From CAWJPW01 sp963844845 (GTDB taxonomy: Bacteria > Acidobacteriota > Thermoanaerobaculia > Thermoanaerobaculales > Sulfomarinibacteraceae): 64,000 bases of DNA. The stretch is from NCBI GenBank assembly GCA_963844845.1, contig CAWJPW010000011.1, positions 806,001 to 870,000 on the forward strand. The letters are read 5' to 3'. Below the pieces are notes generated by a model, which was given only the letters and a program-made list of their open reading frames with translations, had not been told where the DNA came from and did not search any database. Position numbers and translations under genes: made by a program. Below are positions 16,068 to 24,326 of this stretch, in pieces. The stretch's first letter is position 1. Each line of letters begins with the position of its first letter.

Positions 16068-16606
16068 GACACCTCACCCCTCTCGGTGGCTGCCACCTCC
16101 TCGGTGGGGACCGCAGCCACCTCCTCGGCGCCGGCCTCCACGCCCCGCAGCCGCTTCACGTGGTCCTCTGTCATGAGCGTGGTGAGCGCCTCGAAGGTGG
16201 CTCGCACGACGTTGAACGGGTTGCGGCTGCCGATGATCTTGGTCAGAACATCCTGGACCCCGGCCGACTCCATCACCGCACGGACGCCACCGCCGGCGAT
16301 GACGCCGGTGCCCGGTGCGGCAGGACGCAGCAGGACCTTGGTGGCGCCCCAGCGACCCCAGATCAGGTGCGGCACCGTACCCTCCTTGAGGGGCACCCGC
16401 ACCATCTCGCGCTTGGCCTGCTCCATCGCCTTCTGGATGGCGGCAGGAACCTCGCGGGCCTTGCCGGTGCCGTAGCCAACCTTGCCGTGCCCGTCTCCGG
16501 CGACCACTACGGCCGAGAAGGAGAAGTTCTTGCCGCCCTTGACCACCTTGGCGACACGGTTGATGTGAACGACGGTCTCGACGAACTCTGTCTCGCGGTC
16601 GATCAT
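16064..16606 (-). CDS. rpsE: 30S ribosomal protein S5
   Basis: 180 aa. The double-stranded RNA-binding-like domain holds ETVVHINRVAKVVKGGKNFS and the loop GDGHGKVGYGTGKAREVP; the second domain includes GTGVIAGGGVRAVMESAGV. S5 acts in decoding accuracy and mRNA entry. An acidic tail of some 25 residues (EEVAAVPTEEVAATERGE) extends beyond the usual 165 aa. Confidence 0.98.
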   Translation of the reverse strand: MIDRETEFVETVVHINRVAKVVKGGKNFSFSAVVVAGDGHGKVGYGTGKAREVPAAIQKAMEQAKREMVRVPLKEGTVPHLIWGRWGATKVLLRPAAPGTGVIAGGGVRAVMESAGVQDVLTKIIGSRNPFNVVRATFEALTTLMTEDHVKRLRGVEAGAEEVAAVPTEEVAATERGEVS

Positions 16607-16615
16607 GGGCTACCT

Positions 16616-16984
16616 CTAGAACTTCAGGCCGGTCTCGCGGGCCGCATCGGCGAGCGCTTGGACGACTCCGTGGTAGGGGAATCCGCCGCGGTCGAAGACC
16701 ACAGCACTGACACCCTTCTCCTTGGCCCGTTCGGCGATGAGGCGACCGATGAGCGCGGCCGCCTGGCGATTGCCACCATTGTTGAGCTGACCGGCGACGT
16801 CCTTCTCGACGGTCGAGGCCGCCGCCACCGTGGTGCCCTGCTCATCGTCGATGAGCTGGGCGTAGACGTGACGGAGGCTCCGGTACACAGCCAGCCGCGG
16901 ACGCTGGGCGCTGCCCTTGACCGTCGCGCGGTAGCGGCTCCGGATGCGGTCACGACGCTGCTTGCGATCCCTGCTGCGGCTCAT
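16616..16984 (-). CDS. rplR: 50S ribosomal protein L18
   Basis: 122 aa. Binds 5S rRNA with L5 and L25. RLAVYRSLRHVYAQLIDDE, then LIGRLIAERAKEKGVSAVVF and DRGGFPYHGVVQALADAARE are diagnostic. The basic N-terminus (RDRKQRRDRIRSRYRA) contacts 5S RNA. Overlaps rplF by four bases. Confidence 0.97.
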   Translation of the reverse strand: MSRSRDRKQRRDRIRSRYRATVKGSAQRPRLAVYRSLRHVYAQLIDDEQGTTVAAASTVEKDVAGQLNNGGNRQAAALIGRLIAERAKEKGVSAVVFDRGGFPYHGVVQALADAARETGLKF

Positions 16985-17526
16985 GCCTTCGCTCCCTGCT
17001 TCCCGGCCTTGATGCGGATACGCTCGCCAGCGTAGCGCACGCCCTTGCCCTTGTAGGGCTCGGGAGGCCTCAGCGAGCGGATGTTGGCCGCGACCTGGCC
17101 GACCCGCTGGCGGTCGATACCGCTCACCGTGACGCGGTTGGCCTTGGGGTCGACGTCGATGGAGATTCCCTCGGGGATCGGGAAGTGCACCGGGTGGGAG
17201 AACCCGAGGTTGAAGACGACTTCGCTCTCGCGCTTCTCGACACGGTAGCCGATGCCGACGATCTCCAGGTCCTTCTTCCAGCCCTCCGACACGCCGGTGA
17301 CGGCGTTGGCGAGCAGGGCGCGGTTGAGGCCGTGGAAGCCACGGGTCCGCCGTTCCTCGTCGTTACGGCTCAAGGAGAGCAAGCTCTCCTCCAACCGGGC
17401 CGAGATCCCGGGCAGGAGGTTGACCAGGAGGGATCCCTTGGACCCCTTCACCTTGACGACCCCGTTCCCCACGTGCACCTCGACGTCGTTGGGGATGGTG
17501 ATGGGCTTCAATCCGATGCGGGACAT
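16981..17526 (-). CDS. rplF: 50S ribosomal protein L6
   Basis: 181 aa, standard length with two repeated domains. MSRIGLKPITIPNDVEVHV starts the first, and GIGYRVEKRESEVVFNLGFS the second; the end has IRSLRPPEPYKGKGVRYAGE, the most conserved L6 signature. Lies near the sarcin-ricin loop and factor-binding site. Confidence 0.98.
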   Translation of the reverse strand: MSRIGLKPITIPNDVEVHVGNGVVKVKGSKGSLLVNLLPGISARLEESLLSLSRNDEERRTRGFHGLNRALLANAVTGVSEGWKKDLEIVGIGYRVEKRESEVVFNLGFSHPVHFPIPEGISIDVDPKANRVTVSGIDRQRVGQVAANIRSLRPPEPYKGKGVRYAGERIRIKAGKQGAKA

Positions 17527-17535
17527 GGCGCCTCC

Positions 17536-17934
17536 CTACCAGACCTCGCACAGGACCTCGCCGCCCACTTGGAGGCGACGGGCCTGGGCGTCGGTGACGA
17601 CACCGCGGCTGGTGGAGACCATGGCCACTCCGAGACCGCTGCGCACCTGGGGCAGCTCGGTGACGCCCCGGTACACCCGCCGGCCCGGCTTGGACACGCG
17701 GCGCAGCCCGTGGATGGCCGACTCCCCGTCCTCGGAGTACTTCAGATAGATGCGGATGACTCCCTGCGGGCCCTCCTCGAGCAGCTTGAAGGTGCGGATG
17801 AACCCCTCCTGCTTGAGGATCTTGGCGATCTCCAGCTTCATCTTGGAGGCCGGCAGGTCGGTCCGGTCGTGGCGCACCATGGTGGCATTCCGGATCCGCG
17901 TCAGCATGTCGGAAATGGGGTCGGTCATGCTCAT
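17536..17934 (-). CDS. rpsH: 30S ribosomal protein S8
   Basis: 132 aa. TDPISDMLTRIRNATMVRHD opens the protein; the C-terminal signature is VSTSRGVVTDAQARRLQVGG with GEVLCEVW. Central 16S binding protein and, in E. coli, the spc operon repressor. The first ATG, six bases after GAGGT, is chosen over the ATG two codons later. Confidence 0.98.
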   Translation of the reverse strand: MSMTDPISDMLTRIRNATMVRHDRTDLPASKMKLEIAKILKQEGFIRTFKLLEEGPQGVIRIYLKYSEDGESAIHGLRRVSKPGRRVYRGVTELPQVRSGLGVAMVSTSRGVVTDAQARRLQVGGEVLCEVW

Positions 17935-17942
17935 GGTCTACC

Positions 17943-18131
17943 TCACCAGCTCGCCTTGGTCACGCCGGGCAGGTACCCCTGCAGCGCCAGCTCACGGAAG
18001 CACACGCGGCACAGCTCGAACTTGCGCATGTAGCCGCGGGGCCGGCCGCACCGCCGGCAGCGGTTGCGGTGTCTTACCGAAAACTTCAACTTATGCTTGA
18101 AGGTCTTTGCCATCAGAGACTTGCGAGTCAC
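17943..18131 (-). CDS. rpsZ: 30S ribosomal protein S14, zinc-binding type Z
   Basis: 62 aa, the short zinc form. The GTG start follows GGGAGGGACT and gives VTRKSLMAKTFKHKLKF, which matches the usual MAKKSMIAK-type start; a later ATG would remove six residues. Zinc ligands are CRRCGRPRG and CRVCFREL, then the ending GYLPGVTKASW. Sits between rplE and rpsH. Confidence 0.97.
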   Translation of the reverse strand: MTRKSLMAKTFKHKLKFSVRHRNRCRRCGRPRGYMRKFELCRVCFRELALQGYLPGVTKASW

Positions 18132-18140
18132 AGTCCCTCC

Positions 18141-18683
18141 CTATCGATGCGCGAACGGCATGCCGAGCCCGGCGAGCAGGGCCCGAGCCTGGTCATCTGC
18201 AGGCGCGCTGGTGGTGATCGTAATGTTCATGCCCAGCGTGCCCTCGATCTTCTGGTACTCCACCTCGGGGAAGATCAGGATGTCCCGCACCCCGAGGGTG
18301 TAGTTGCCTCGCCCGTCGAAGGAGTTGGGGTCAACGCCGCGGAAGTCGCGTACGCGGGGAAGAGCGACGCTGATCAGGCGGTCGAGAAACTCGTACATCC
18401 GTGCCCGTCTGAGCGTCACCTTGACGCCCACCGGCTGGCCCTGCCGGAGCTTGAAGGCCGCGATGGACTTGCGGGCCCGCCGCACGACCGGCTTCTGGCC
18501 GCTGATGTTGGCCAACTGCTCGGCGGCCATGTCGATGAGCTTGGCGTTGCGCGACGCCTCTCCGACACCGATGTTGCAGGTGATCTTGGTGATGTGAGGC
18601 AGCTCCATGGCATTGCCCAAGCCGAAGTCGTTCTTCAGCTGCGGGAGCACCTCACCTTGATATCTCTCCAACAAGCGCGCCAT
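18141..18683 (-). CDS. rplE: 50S ribosomal protein L5
   Basis: 180 aa, exact family length. ELPHITKITCNIGVGEASRN, then GQKPVVRRARKSIAAFKLR, the L5 signature, and YTLGVRDILIFPEVEYQKIE. Binds 5S rRNA and the P-site tRNA elbow and bridges to S13. Confidence 0.98.
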   Translation of the reverse strand: MARLLERYQGEVLPQLKNDFGLGNAMELPHITKITCNIGVGEASRNAKLIDMAAEQLANISGQKPVVRRARKSIAAFKLRQGQPVGVKVTLRRARMYEFLDRLISVALPRVRDFRGVDPNSFDGRGNYTLGVRDILIFPEVEYQKIEGTLGMNITITTSAPADDQARALLAGLGMPFAHR

Positions 18684-18691
18684 CGTCCCTC

Positions 18692-19018
18692 CTAACGGTC
18701 GAGAATCGCGCCGTCGACCTTGGCGACTCGAACCTTGCGGCCGTCGTCGAGCACGGTGAACCCGACTCGAGTCGGCCTGCCGCTGTCGGGCGAAACCACC
18801 ATGACGTTGGACACGTGCAGTGGCGCTTCACGCTCGACGATGCCGCCCTGGATGTTCTTGGATGGGTTGGGCCGGGTGTGGCGCTTGATGAAGTTCACGC
18901 CCTCCACCACGATCCGTTCCCTTTCGAGGTCCACGCGCAGGACGCGCCCGCGCTTGCCGCGGTCCTTGCCCGCGATCACCTCGACCTGATCGCCCTTTCT
19001 CACCTTGAGCCTGCCCAT
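18692..19018 (-). CDS. rplX: 50S ribosomal protein L24
   Basis: 108 aa. KOW motif at the start, VRKGDQVEVIAGKDRGKRG, then INFIKRHTRPN-type sequence and APLHVSNVMVVSPDSGRPTR. Early assembly initiator that binds the 5' end of 23S rRNA near the exit tunnel. Nine-base gap to rplN. Confidence 0.97.
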   Translation of the reverse strand: MGRLKVRKGDQVEVIAGKDRGKRGRVLRVDLERERIVVEGVNFIKRHTRPNPSKNIQGGIVEREAPLHVSNVMVVSPDSGRPTRVGFTVLDDGRKVRVAKVDGAILDR

Positions 19019-19027
19019 CGTCTCCTC

Positions 19028-19399
19028 CTACAGCACTTCGGGCGCCAGCGACACGATCTTCATGAAGCGCTTCTCGCGCAGCTCGCGTGCCACCGGGCCG
19101 AAGACGCGGGTGCCGACGGGCTCCCGCTGCTGGTTGATGAGAACCGCAGCGTTCTCGTCGAACCGAATGTACGAGCCGTCCTTGCGCCGGGTCCGGTTCT
19201 TGACCCGCACCAGCACGGCCTTCACCACGGTGCCCTTGCGGATCTCGGAGTCGGGAGTGACCTCCTTCACCGCACACACCACAATGTCGCCGAGCCCGGC
19301 ATAGCGGGGCGCGGCCGAGCCGCCGGTCTGGCGGATCGTCATGAGCTTGCGGACTCCCGAGTTGTCCGCGACGTTGAGCATGGTTCCCATCTGGATCAT
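19028..19399 (-). CDS. rplN: 50S ribosomal protein L14
   Basis: 123 aa. MIQMGTMLNVADNSGVRKLM and the signature AVLVRVKNRTRRKDGSYIRF; end FMKIVSLAPEVL. Forms intersubunit bridges and interacts with the silencing factor RsfS. First gene of the spc segment; there is no clear break from rpsQ (15 bp). Confidence 0.98.
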   Translation of the reverse strand: MIQMGTMLNVADNSGVRKLMTIRQTGGSAAPRYAGLGDIVVCAVKEVTPDSEIRKGTVVKAVLVRVKNRTRRKDGSYIRFDENAAVLINQQREPVGTRVFGPVARELREKRFMKIVSLAPEVL

Positions 19400-19414
19400 G
19401 GCCAGCCTCCGCCT

Positions 19415-19672
19415 CTACTGCGCCCGCTCGACGATCCGGCGGACCCGCCAGTGCTTGCGGCGGGATAGTGGACGACACTCCTCGATGAGGACGCGGTCGC
19501 CCACGTTGCAGCTGTTCTCCTCGTCGTGCGCCATGAACTTGGAGCTCGAGCGCACGAACCGGTGGTAGAGGGGATGCATCACCAGGTTCTCCACCTTCAC
19601 CACCACGGTCTTCTCGGCGGCGTTGGACATCACCACCCCGACCTTGCTGCCCTTGCCGTGGATTTCGCTCAT
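19415..19672 (-). CDS. rpsQ: 30S ribosomal protein S17
   Basis: 85 aa. OB-fold protein: GVVMSNAAEKTVVVKVENLV, HPLYHRFVRSSSKFMAHDEE and NVGDRVLIEECRPLSRRKHW. Primary binder of the 5' domain of 16S rRNA. Overlaps rpmC by four bases. Confidence 0.98.
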   Translation of the reverse strand: MSEIHGKGSKVGVVMSNAAEKTVVVKVENLVMHPLYHRFVRSSSKFMAHDEENSCNVGDRVLIEECRPLSRRKHWRVRRIVERAQ

Positions 19673-19872
19673 CGTGCACTCTCCTCGCCGCGGCGCTCAC
19701 TCAGCACCGTCAACACCCTCGCGATGTCCTTGCGGACCAGGCGGATCTTGATGGGGTTGTCGATCTGTCCGGTGGACTTCTGAAAGCGCAGCTTGAAGAG
19801 CTGCTCCTCCAGGTCGCTCAGGGTCTTGCTGAGCTCGTCCAGCGACTGCTCGCGAAGCTGCGTGGCCTTCAT
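19669..19872 (-). CDS. rpmC: 50S ribosomal protein L29
   Basis: 67 aa. MKATQLREQSLDELSKTLSD followed by LEEQLFKLRFQKSTGQIDNP and the ending RKDIARVLTVLSER. Two long helices at the tunnel exit, part of the docking site for SRP and trigger factor. The ATG overlaps the rplP stop; longer in-frame starts run into rplP. Confidence 0.97.
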   Translation of the reverse strand: MKATQLREQSLDELSKTLSDLEEQLFKLRFQKSTGQIDNPIKIRLVRKDIARVLTVLSERRGEESAR

Positions 19873-20285
19873 GGCGTCTCGCTCCTCGTGATGAACCTGG
19901 TCTTGATTGGCAGCTTGTGGGCAGCCAGGCGCATCGCCTCGCGCGCCACGCTCTCGGGCACGCCCTCCATCTCGTAGAGGATCCGCGCCGGCTTGACCAC
20001 CGCCACCCACTCCTCAGGAGCCCCCTTGCCCTTACCCATGCGGGTCTCCAACGGTTTCTTGGTGATCGGCTTGTCCGGGAAGATCCGGATCCAAATCTTG
20101 CCGCCACGCTTGACGTGACGGGTCATGGCGATACGGGCGGCCTCGATCTGGCGGGCAGTGACCCAACCGTCCTCGAGCGCCTGCAGCGCGTAGTCGCCGA
20201 ATGAGATGGTGGCTCCGCGCTGCGCCGTTCCGCTACGCCTTCCCCGCTGCTGCTTGCGGTACTTGACCTTCTTGGGCATCAACAT
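19869..20285 (-). CDS. rplP: 50S ribosomal protein L16
   Basis: 138 aa. Starts with the common MLMPKKVKYRKQQRGR, and has GRGGKIWIRIFPDKPITKKP-like sequence (here KRGGKIWIRIFPDKPITKKP) and RMGKGKGAPEEWVAVVKPA. Organises the A-site tRNA and late large-subunit assembly. Followed directly by rpmC. Confidence 0.98.
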   Translation of the reverse strand: MLMPKKVKYRKQQRGRRSGTAQRGATISFGDYALQALEDGWVTARQIEAARIAMTRHVKRGGKIWIRIFPDKPITKKPLETRMGKGKGAPEEWVAVVKPARILYEMEGVPESVAREAMRLAAHKLPIKTRFITRSETP

Positions 20286-20300
20286 GGCGCTGACTCCTTC

Positions 20301-20954
20301 TTACAGATGCCGCCGCAGGCTGCGGGCGCGGTGGCGCTCACCCCGATACACCCACACCTTGACGCCGATGACGCCGTAGGTGGTGTAGGCGGTGGCGAAG
20401 CCGTAGTCGATATCGGCCTTGAGCGTGTGCAGCGGCAGCCGACCTTGCTGGTACCACTCCGAGCGCGCGATCTCGGCACCGTTCAGGCGCCCGGCGCAAC
20501 GGATCTTGACACCCTGTGCACCGAAGCGCAGAGCGTTCTCCTGGGCCCGCCGCATGGCGCGGCGGAAGGCGATCCGGCGCTCGAGCTGCCGGGCCACGTT
20601 CTCGGCGATGAGCTGGGCGTCGATCTCCGGCCGCTGGATCTCCTGGATGTTGATGTGGATGTCCTGGCCGTAGCGACGCATGAGGTCGTCGCGCAGCTTG
20701 TCCACCTCCGCACCCTTGCGACCGATGATGATCCCCGGCCGCCCCGACAGGATGTTGACGCGCAGCTTGTTGGCCGTGCGCTCGATGTCGATCTCCGACA
20801 CCGCGGCATTGGCCAGACGCTGCTTGAGCTCCGAGCGCAGCTGCAAATCCTCGTGGAGGAGCTGGGCGTAGTTCTTCTTGTCGGCGTACCAGCGCGACCG
20901 CCAGGTGTTGTTGTAGCCCAGGCGGAACCCGTACGGGTGTGTCTTCTGTCCCAC
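20301..20954 (-). CDS. rpsC: 30S ribosomal protein S3
   Basis: 217 aa. MGQKTHPYGFRLGYNNTWRS; KH type II domain with IIIGRKGAEVDKLRDDLMRR; C-terminal domain with GAQGVKIRCAGRLNGAEIAR and EWYQQGRLPLHTLKADIDYG. Lines the mRNA entry pore and has helicase activity with S4 and S5. Short 3' end compared with forms that carry acidic tails. Confidence 0.98.
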   Translation of the reverse strand: MGQKTHPYGFRLGYNNTWRSRWYADKKNYAQLLHEDLQLRSELKQRLANAAVSEIDIERTANKLRVNILSGRPGIIIGRKGAEVDKLRDDLMRRYGQDIHINIQEIQRPEIDAQLIAENVARQLERRIAFRRAMRRAQENALRFGAQGVKIRCAGRLNGAEIARSEWYQQGRLPLHTLKADIDYGFATAYTTYGVIGVKVWVYRGERHRARSLRRHL

Positions 20955-20964
20955 TGCTGCCTCC

Positions 20965-21309
20965 TTACGACTCGCGCACCGCGAGCTCGACGGTGATGTG
21001 GCACATGCGCTTCAAGATGCGGTGCCAACGGACCCACTTGGACGCTGGGCGCCCCCGCTTCAGGCTCGGGCCTTGGTCCACCGTCACCGTGCGAACGAAA
21101 ACCTTGTCCACATCTACACCGGGCTGCGCCTGCTCGAGGTTGGCCAATGCGGAACGCACCAGCTTCTCCATGTCACGCGAGGCGTACTTGGTGGAGAGAT
21201 TGAGCGTCGCCAGCGCGCGCTCCACCCCCTGGCCGCGGATCATGTCCGCCACCAGGCGCACCTTCTGGGACGACGATCGATAGAACCGGAGTCGGGCTCG
21301 TGCTTGCAT
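20965..21309 (-). CDS. rplV: 50S ribosomal protein L22
   Basis: 114 aa. Starts MQARARLRFYRSSSQKVRLV, with ADMIRGQGVERALATLNL and the hairpin region RTVTVDQGPSLKRGRPASKW that reaches into the exit tunnel. The C-terminus is CHITVELAVRES. Normal length; macrolide-related hairpin residues show no deletion by eye. Confidence 0.98.
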   Translation of the reverse strand: MQARARLRFYRSSSQKVRLVADMIRGQGVERALATLNLSTKYASRDMEKLVRSALANLEQAQPGVDVDKVFVRTVTVDQGPSLKRGRPASKWVRWHRILKRMCHITVELAVRES

Positions 21310-21318
21310 CGCTTCCCC

Positions 21319-21597
21319 CTACCGTGCGCCCTTTTCCCTCTTGCCGCTGTGGCCGCGGAAGGTGCGGGTGGGCGCGAACTCGCCGAGCTTGTGCCCAACC
21401 ATGTTCTCGGTGATGTACACCGGGACGAACTTGTGGCCGTTGTGCACGGCGATGGTGTGACCCACCATCTGCGGAATCACCGTGGAGCGCCGCGACCAGG
21501 TCTTGATGACGCGCTTGTCGCCGGCCGAGTTCTGGACGTCCACCTTGTTCTGCAGGTGCTCGTCGATGAAAGGTCCCTTGCGGATGGAACGTGCCAT
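21319..21597 (-). CDS. rpsS: 30S ribosomal protein S19
   Basis: 92 aa, standard. MARSIRKGPFIDEHLQNKV, TWSRRSTVIPQMVGHTIAVH and HKLGEFAPTRTFRGHSGKRE. Binds with S13 in the small-subunit head. Nine-base gaps on both sides in the S10 operon order rplB-rpsS-rplV. Confidence 0.98.
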   Translation of the reverse strand: MARSIRKGPFIDEHLQNKVDVQNSAGDKRVIKTWSRRSTVIPQMVGHTIAVHNGHKFVPVYITENMVGHKLGEFAPTRTFRGHSGKREKGAR

Positions 21598-21606
21598 CTG
21601 GCCCTC

Positions 21607-22431
21607 CTACTTCTTCTTCCGGCGCGCGACGATGAGGCGATCCGATGCCTTGCGCCCGCGGGTCTTGGCGCCCTTGGTGGGCTTGCCCCACGGGGTCACC
21701 GGGTGGCGTCCCTTGTTGCGGCCCTCGCCACCGCCGTGTGGGTGGTCGACGGGGTTCATAGCGGTGCCGCGGGTCTGCGGCCGGATCCCGAGCCAGCGCG
21801 AGCGACCTGCCTTGCCCACCGAAACGTTGGAGTGGTCCAGGTTGCCCACCTGACCCACCGTGGCCATGCAGGTCGCGAGCACCATGCGCATCTCGCCGGA
21901 GGGCATGCGCAAGGTCGCGTAGCTGCCTTCCTTGGCCATGATCTGGGCGGCAGTCCCGGCCGAGCGCACCATTTGCGCTCCCCGCCCCGGCTTGAGCTCC
22001 ACCGCGTGTACCAGGGTGCCGAGAGGGATGCTCTTGAGCGGCATGGCATTGCCCGGTCGCACGTCGACGCGATCGCCGGACACCACGGTGTCGCCTACCG
22101 AAAGGCCCACCGGCGCCAGGATGTACCGCTTCTCGCCGTCGGCGTAGTTGAGCAGCGCGATGTGGGCGGTGCGGTTGGGGTCGTACTCGACAGTGGCGAC
22201 CCGAGCCGGCACCCCCGGCTTGTTGCGCTTGAAGTCGATGATGCGATACCGCCGCTTGTGACCGCCGCCGCGGTGCCGGGAGGTGATATGCCCGTAGCTG
22301 TCACGCCCCGACGAGCGCTTGATGCCCTCGGTAAGCTTCTTGTGGGGCCTCTCGGTGGTCACCTCGGCGCGGTCGAGGACCGTGACGAAGCGGCGACCGG
22401 GCGAGGTCGGCTTGTAGTTTCGGATAGCCAT
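21607..22431 (-). CDS. rplB: 50S ribosomal protein L2
   Basis: 274 aa. MAIRNYKPTSPGRRFVTVLD start; SSGRDSYGHITSRHRGGGHK; the catalytic-centre signature AMNPVDHPHGGGEGRNKGRH with the conserved His; end GRKASDRLIVARRKKK. Essential for subunit joining and peptidyl transfer. Confidence 0.98.
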   Translation of the reverse strand: MAIRNYKPTSPGRRFVTVLDRAEVTTERPHKKLTEGIKRSSGRDSYGHITSRHRGGGHKRRYRIIDFKRNKPGVPARVATVEYDPNRTAHIALLNYADGEKRYILAPVGLSVGDTVVSGDRVDVRPGNAMPLKSIPLGTLVHAVELKPGRGAQMVRSAGTAAQIMAKEGSYATLRMPSGEMRMVLATCMATVGQVGNLDHSNVSVGKAGRSRWLGIRPQTRGTAMNPVDHPHGGGEGRNKGRHPVTPWGKPTKGAKTRGRKASDRLIVARRKKK

Positions 22432-22441
22432 CGCAGCCTCC

Positions 22442-22735
22442 TCAGATCCCCTCGAAGAACTCGAGGGTCTTCGAGCCCGGCGCGAGCTTCACGTACGCCT
22501 TGCGCACGGTAGACCGGTGGTTGATCACACGGCCGTAGCGCTGGATGGGCTTGCCTTTGCGGTTGACGATGTTGACCTCACTGACCTTCACGTCGAAGAG
22601 TTGCTCCACCGCCTGACGCACCTGAATCTTGTTGGCGCGGGGGTCGACCTCGAAGCAGACGGTGTTGCCCTGCTCCTGCACGAGCGTGGTCTTCTCGGTG
22701 ATGATGGGCCGCCTGATGATCTGCTGCGGTTTCAT
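22442..22735 (-). CDS. rplW: 50S ribosomal protein L23
   Basis: 97 aa. QQIIRRPIITEKTTLVQEQG, FEVDPRANKIQVRQAVEQLF and VNIVNRKGKPIQRYGR are the L23 signature. Provides the main docking site for trigger factor and SRP at the tunnel exit. Overlaps rplD by four bases. Confidence 0.97.
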   Translation of the reverse strand: MKPQQIIRRPIITEKTTLVQEQGNTVCFEVDPRANKIQVRQAVEQLFDVKVSEVNIVNRKGKPIQRYGRVINHRSTVRKAYVKLAPGSKTLEFFEGI

Positions 22736-23355
22736 GCCAGCACCTCCGCGATGCTGCGCGCCGCTTCTTCGGAGACCACCAGCCAGCGGTGGTTGAGGAC
22801 TTCGTACGCGTTGAGCGAGGTCGCCTCCACGAGCTTGGTCTCTGGCCGGTTGCGGCTCGCCAGGTGCAGGTTGAGGTTCTCGAGACCATCCACCAGGAGC
22901 ACCTTCTCGCCGGCCACCCCGAGCTTGTCGAGGCGCTGCAGGAATGCCTTGGTGCGGGGCTCGGGCAGCTCCATCGTGTTGAGCACCAGCAGGCGCCCCT
23001 CAGCGAGGCGCTGGGAGAGCACCCCTGCAAGGGCGTTGCGCCGTACTTTGCGGTTGACCTTCATGACGTAGGAGCGCGGGCGCGGCCCGTGCACGACGGC
23101 GCCGTGGCGCCACAGCGGCGAGCGCCGGTGTCCAGCGCGGGCACGGCCGGTGTGCTTCTGCTTCCAGGGCTTGATGCCGGAGCCCGACACCTCGCTGCGC
23201 ACCTTGGCCTGGTGGGTGCCCCGGCGGCGACTGGCGAGGTACGCGCGAACGACCTCCCAAACGACGTGGCGGTCCACCGCGCGGGCGAAGACCTCGTCGG
23301 GCAGCTCGATCTGCCCCACGGTCTCGTTGTCCCAGTTTCTGACGTCGATCTTCAT
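22732..23355 (-). CDS. rplD: 50S ribosomal protein L4
   Basis: 207 aa. Includes SRRRGTHQAKVRSEVSGSGI and KPWKQKHTGRARAGHRRSPL, the long loop that enters the exit tunnel; RSYVMKVNRKVRRNALAGVL follows. In E. coli L4 represses the S10 operon, but here no separate S10 leader exists because tuf is three bases from rpsJ. Confidence 0.97.
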   Translation of the reverse strand: MKIDVRNWDNETVGQIELPDEVFARAVDRHVVWEVVRAYLASRRRGTHQAKVRSEVSGSGIKPWKQKHTGRARAGHRRSPLWRHGAVVHGPRPRSYVMKVNRKVRRNALAGVLSQRLAEGRLLVLNTMELPEPRTKAFLQRLDKLGVAGEKVLLVDGLENLNLHLASRNRPETKLVEATSLNAYEVLNHRWLVVSEEAARSIAEVLA

Positions 23356-23371
23356 GGTCGCCGCCCTCCCC

Positions 23372-23995
23372 TCACGCCTTCACGATGGTGACGTAGGAGT
23401 TGCGCGAACCCGGCACGCCACCCTTGAGGAAGAGCAGGTTGCGGTCCACGTCGACCTTCACCACCGTGACGTTCTTGACGGTGACGCGTGCGGCACCCAT
23501 GTGACCCGGCATGTGCGTTCCCGGGTACACGCGGGACGGGTATGCCGAGGCGCCGATGGAGCCCGGGGCACGGTGGAACATGGATCCGTGGGTAGCGCGA
23601 CCGCCGCTTGAGTTGTGACGCTTGATCACGCCCTGGAAGCCACGACCCTTGGAGGTTCCTATCACCCGCACCGCTTCGCCGCCGGCGAAGATGTCCACCA
23701 GCACGGCGTCGCCGGGCTTGGAGTCGTCGCCATCCTCCACCGGCACCTCGCGCACCACGCGGGTGGGCGGGACGCCGGCCTTGGCGAAGTGGCCCTGCAC
23801 CGGCTTCGGCGCATGCTTGCGCGGTGTGCCCTCCACCAGTCCCAGTTGAGCGGCCTCGTAGCCGTCGGTGTTGGCGCTCTTGCGCTGCACCACAACGCAC
23901 GGCCCGGCCTGAACGACGGTTACCGGGATCACCCGGCCCTCGTCGTCGAAGACCTGGGTCATGCCGATCTTTTTGCCGAGAATTCCCCTGACCAT
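23372..23995 (-). CDS. rplC: 50S ribosomal protein L3
   Basis: 207 aa. MVRGILGKKIGMTQVFDDEG, then the signature KGRGFQGVIKRHNSSGGRAT with THGSMFHRAPGSIGASA, and HMGAARVTVKNVTVVKVDVD. Binds near the peptidyl transferase centre and begins large-subunit assembly with L24. Conserved Gln in GRGFQG (methylated by PrmB in E. coli) is present. Confidence 0.98.
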   Translation of the reverse strand: MVRGILGKKIGMTQVFDDEGRVIPVTVVQAGPCVVVQRKSANTDGYEAAQLGLVEGTPRKHAPKPVQGHFAKAGVPPTRVVREVPVEDGDDSKPGDAVLVDIFAGGEAVRVIGTSKGRGFQGVIKRHNSSGGRATHGSMFHRAPGSIGASAYPSRVYPGTHMPGHMGAARVTVKNVTVVKVDVDRNLLFLKGGVPGSRNSYVTIVKA

Positions 23996-24002
23996 GACGA
24001 CC

Positions 24003-24323
<321 letters not shown>

Positions 24324-24326
24324 GAG

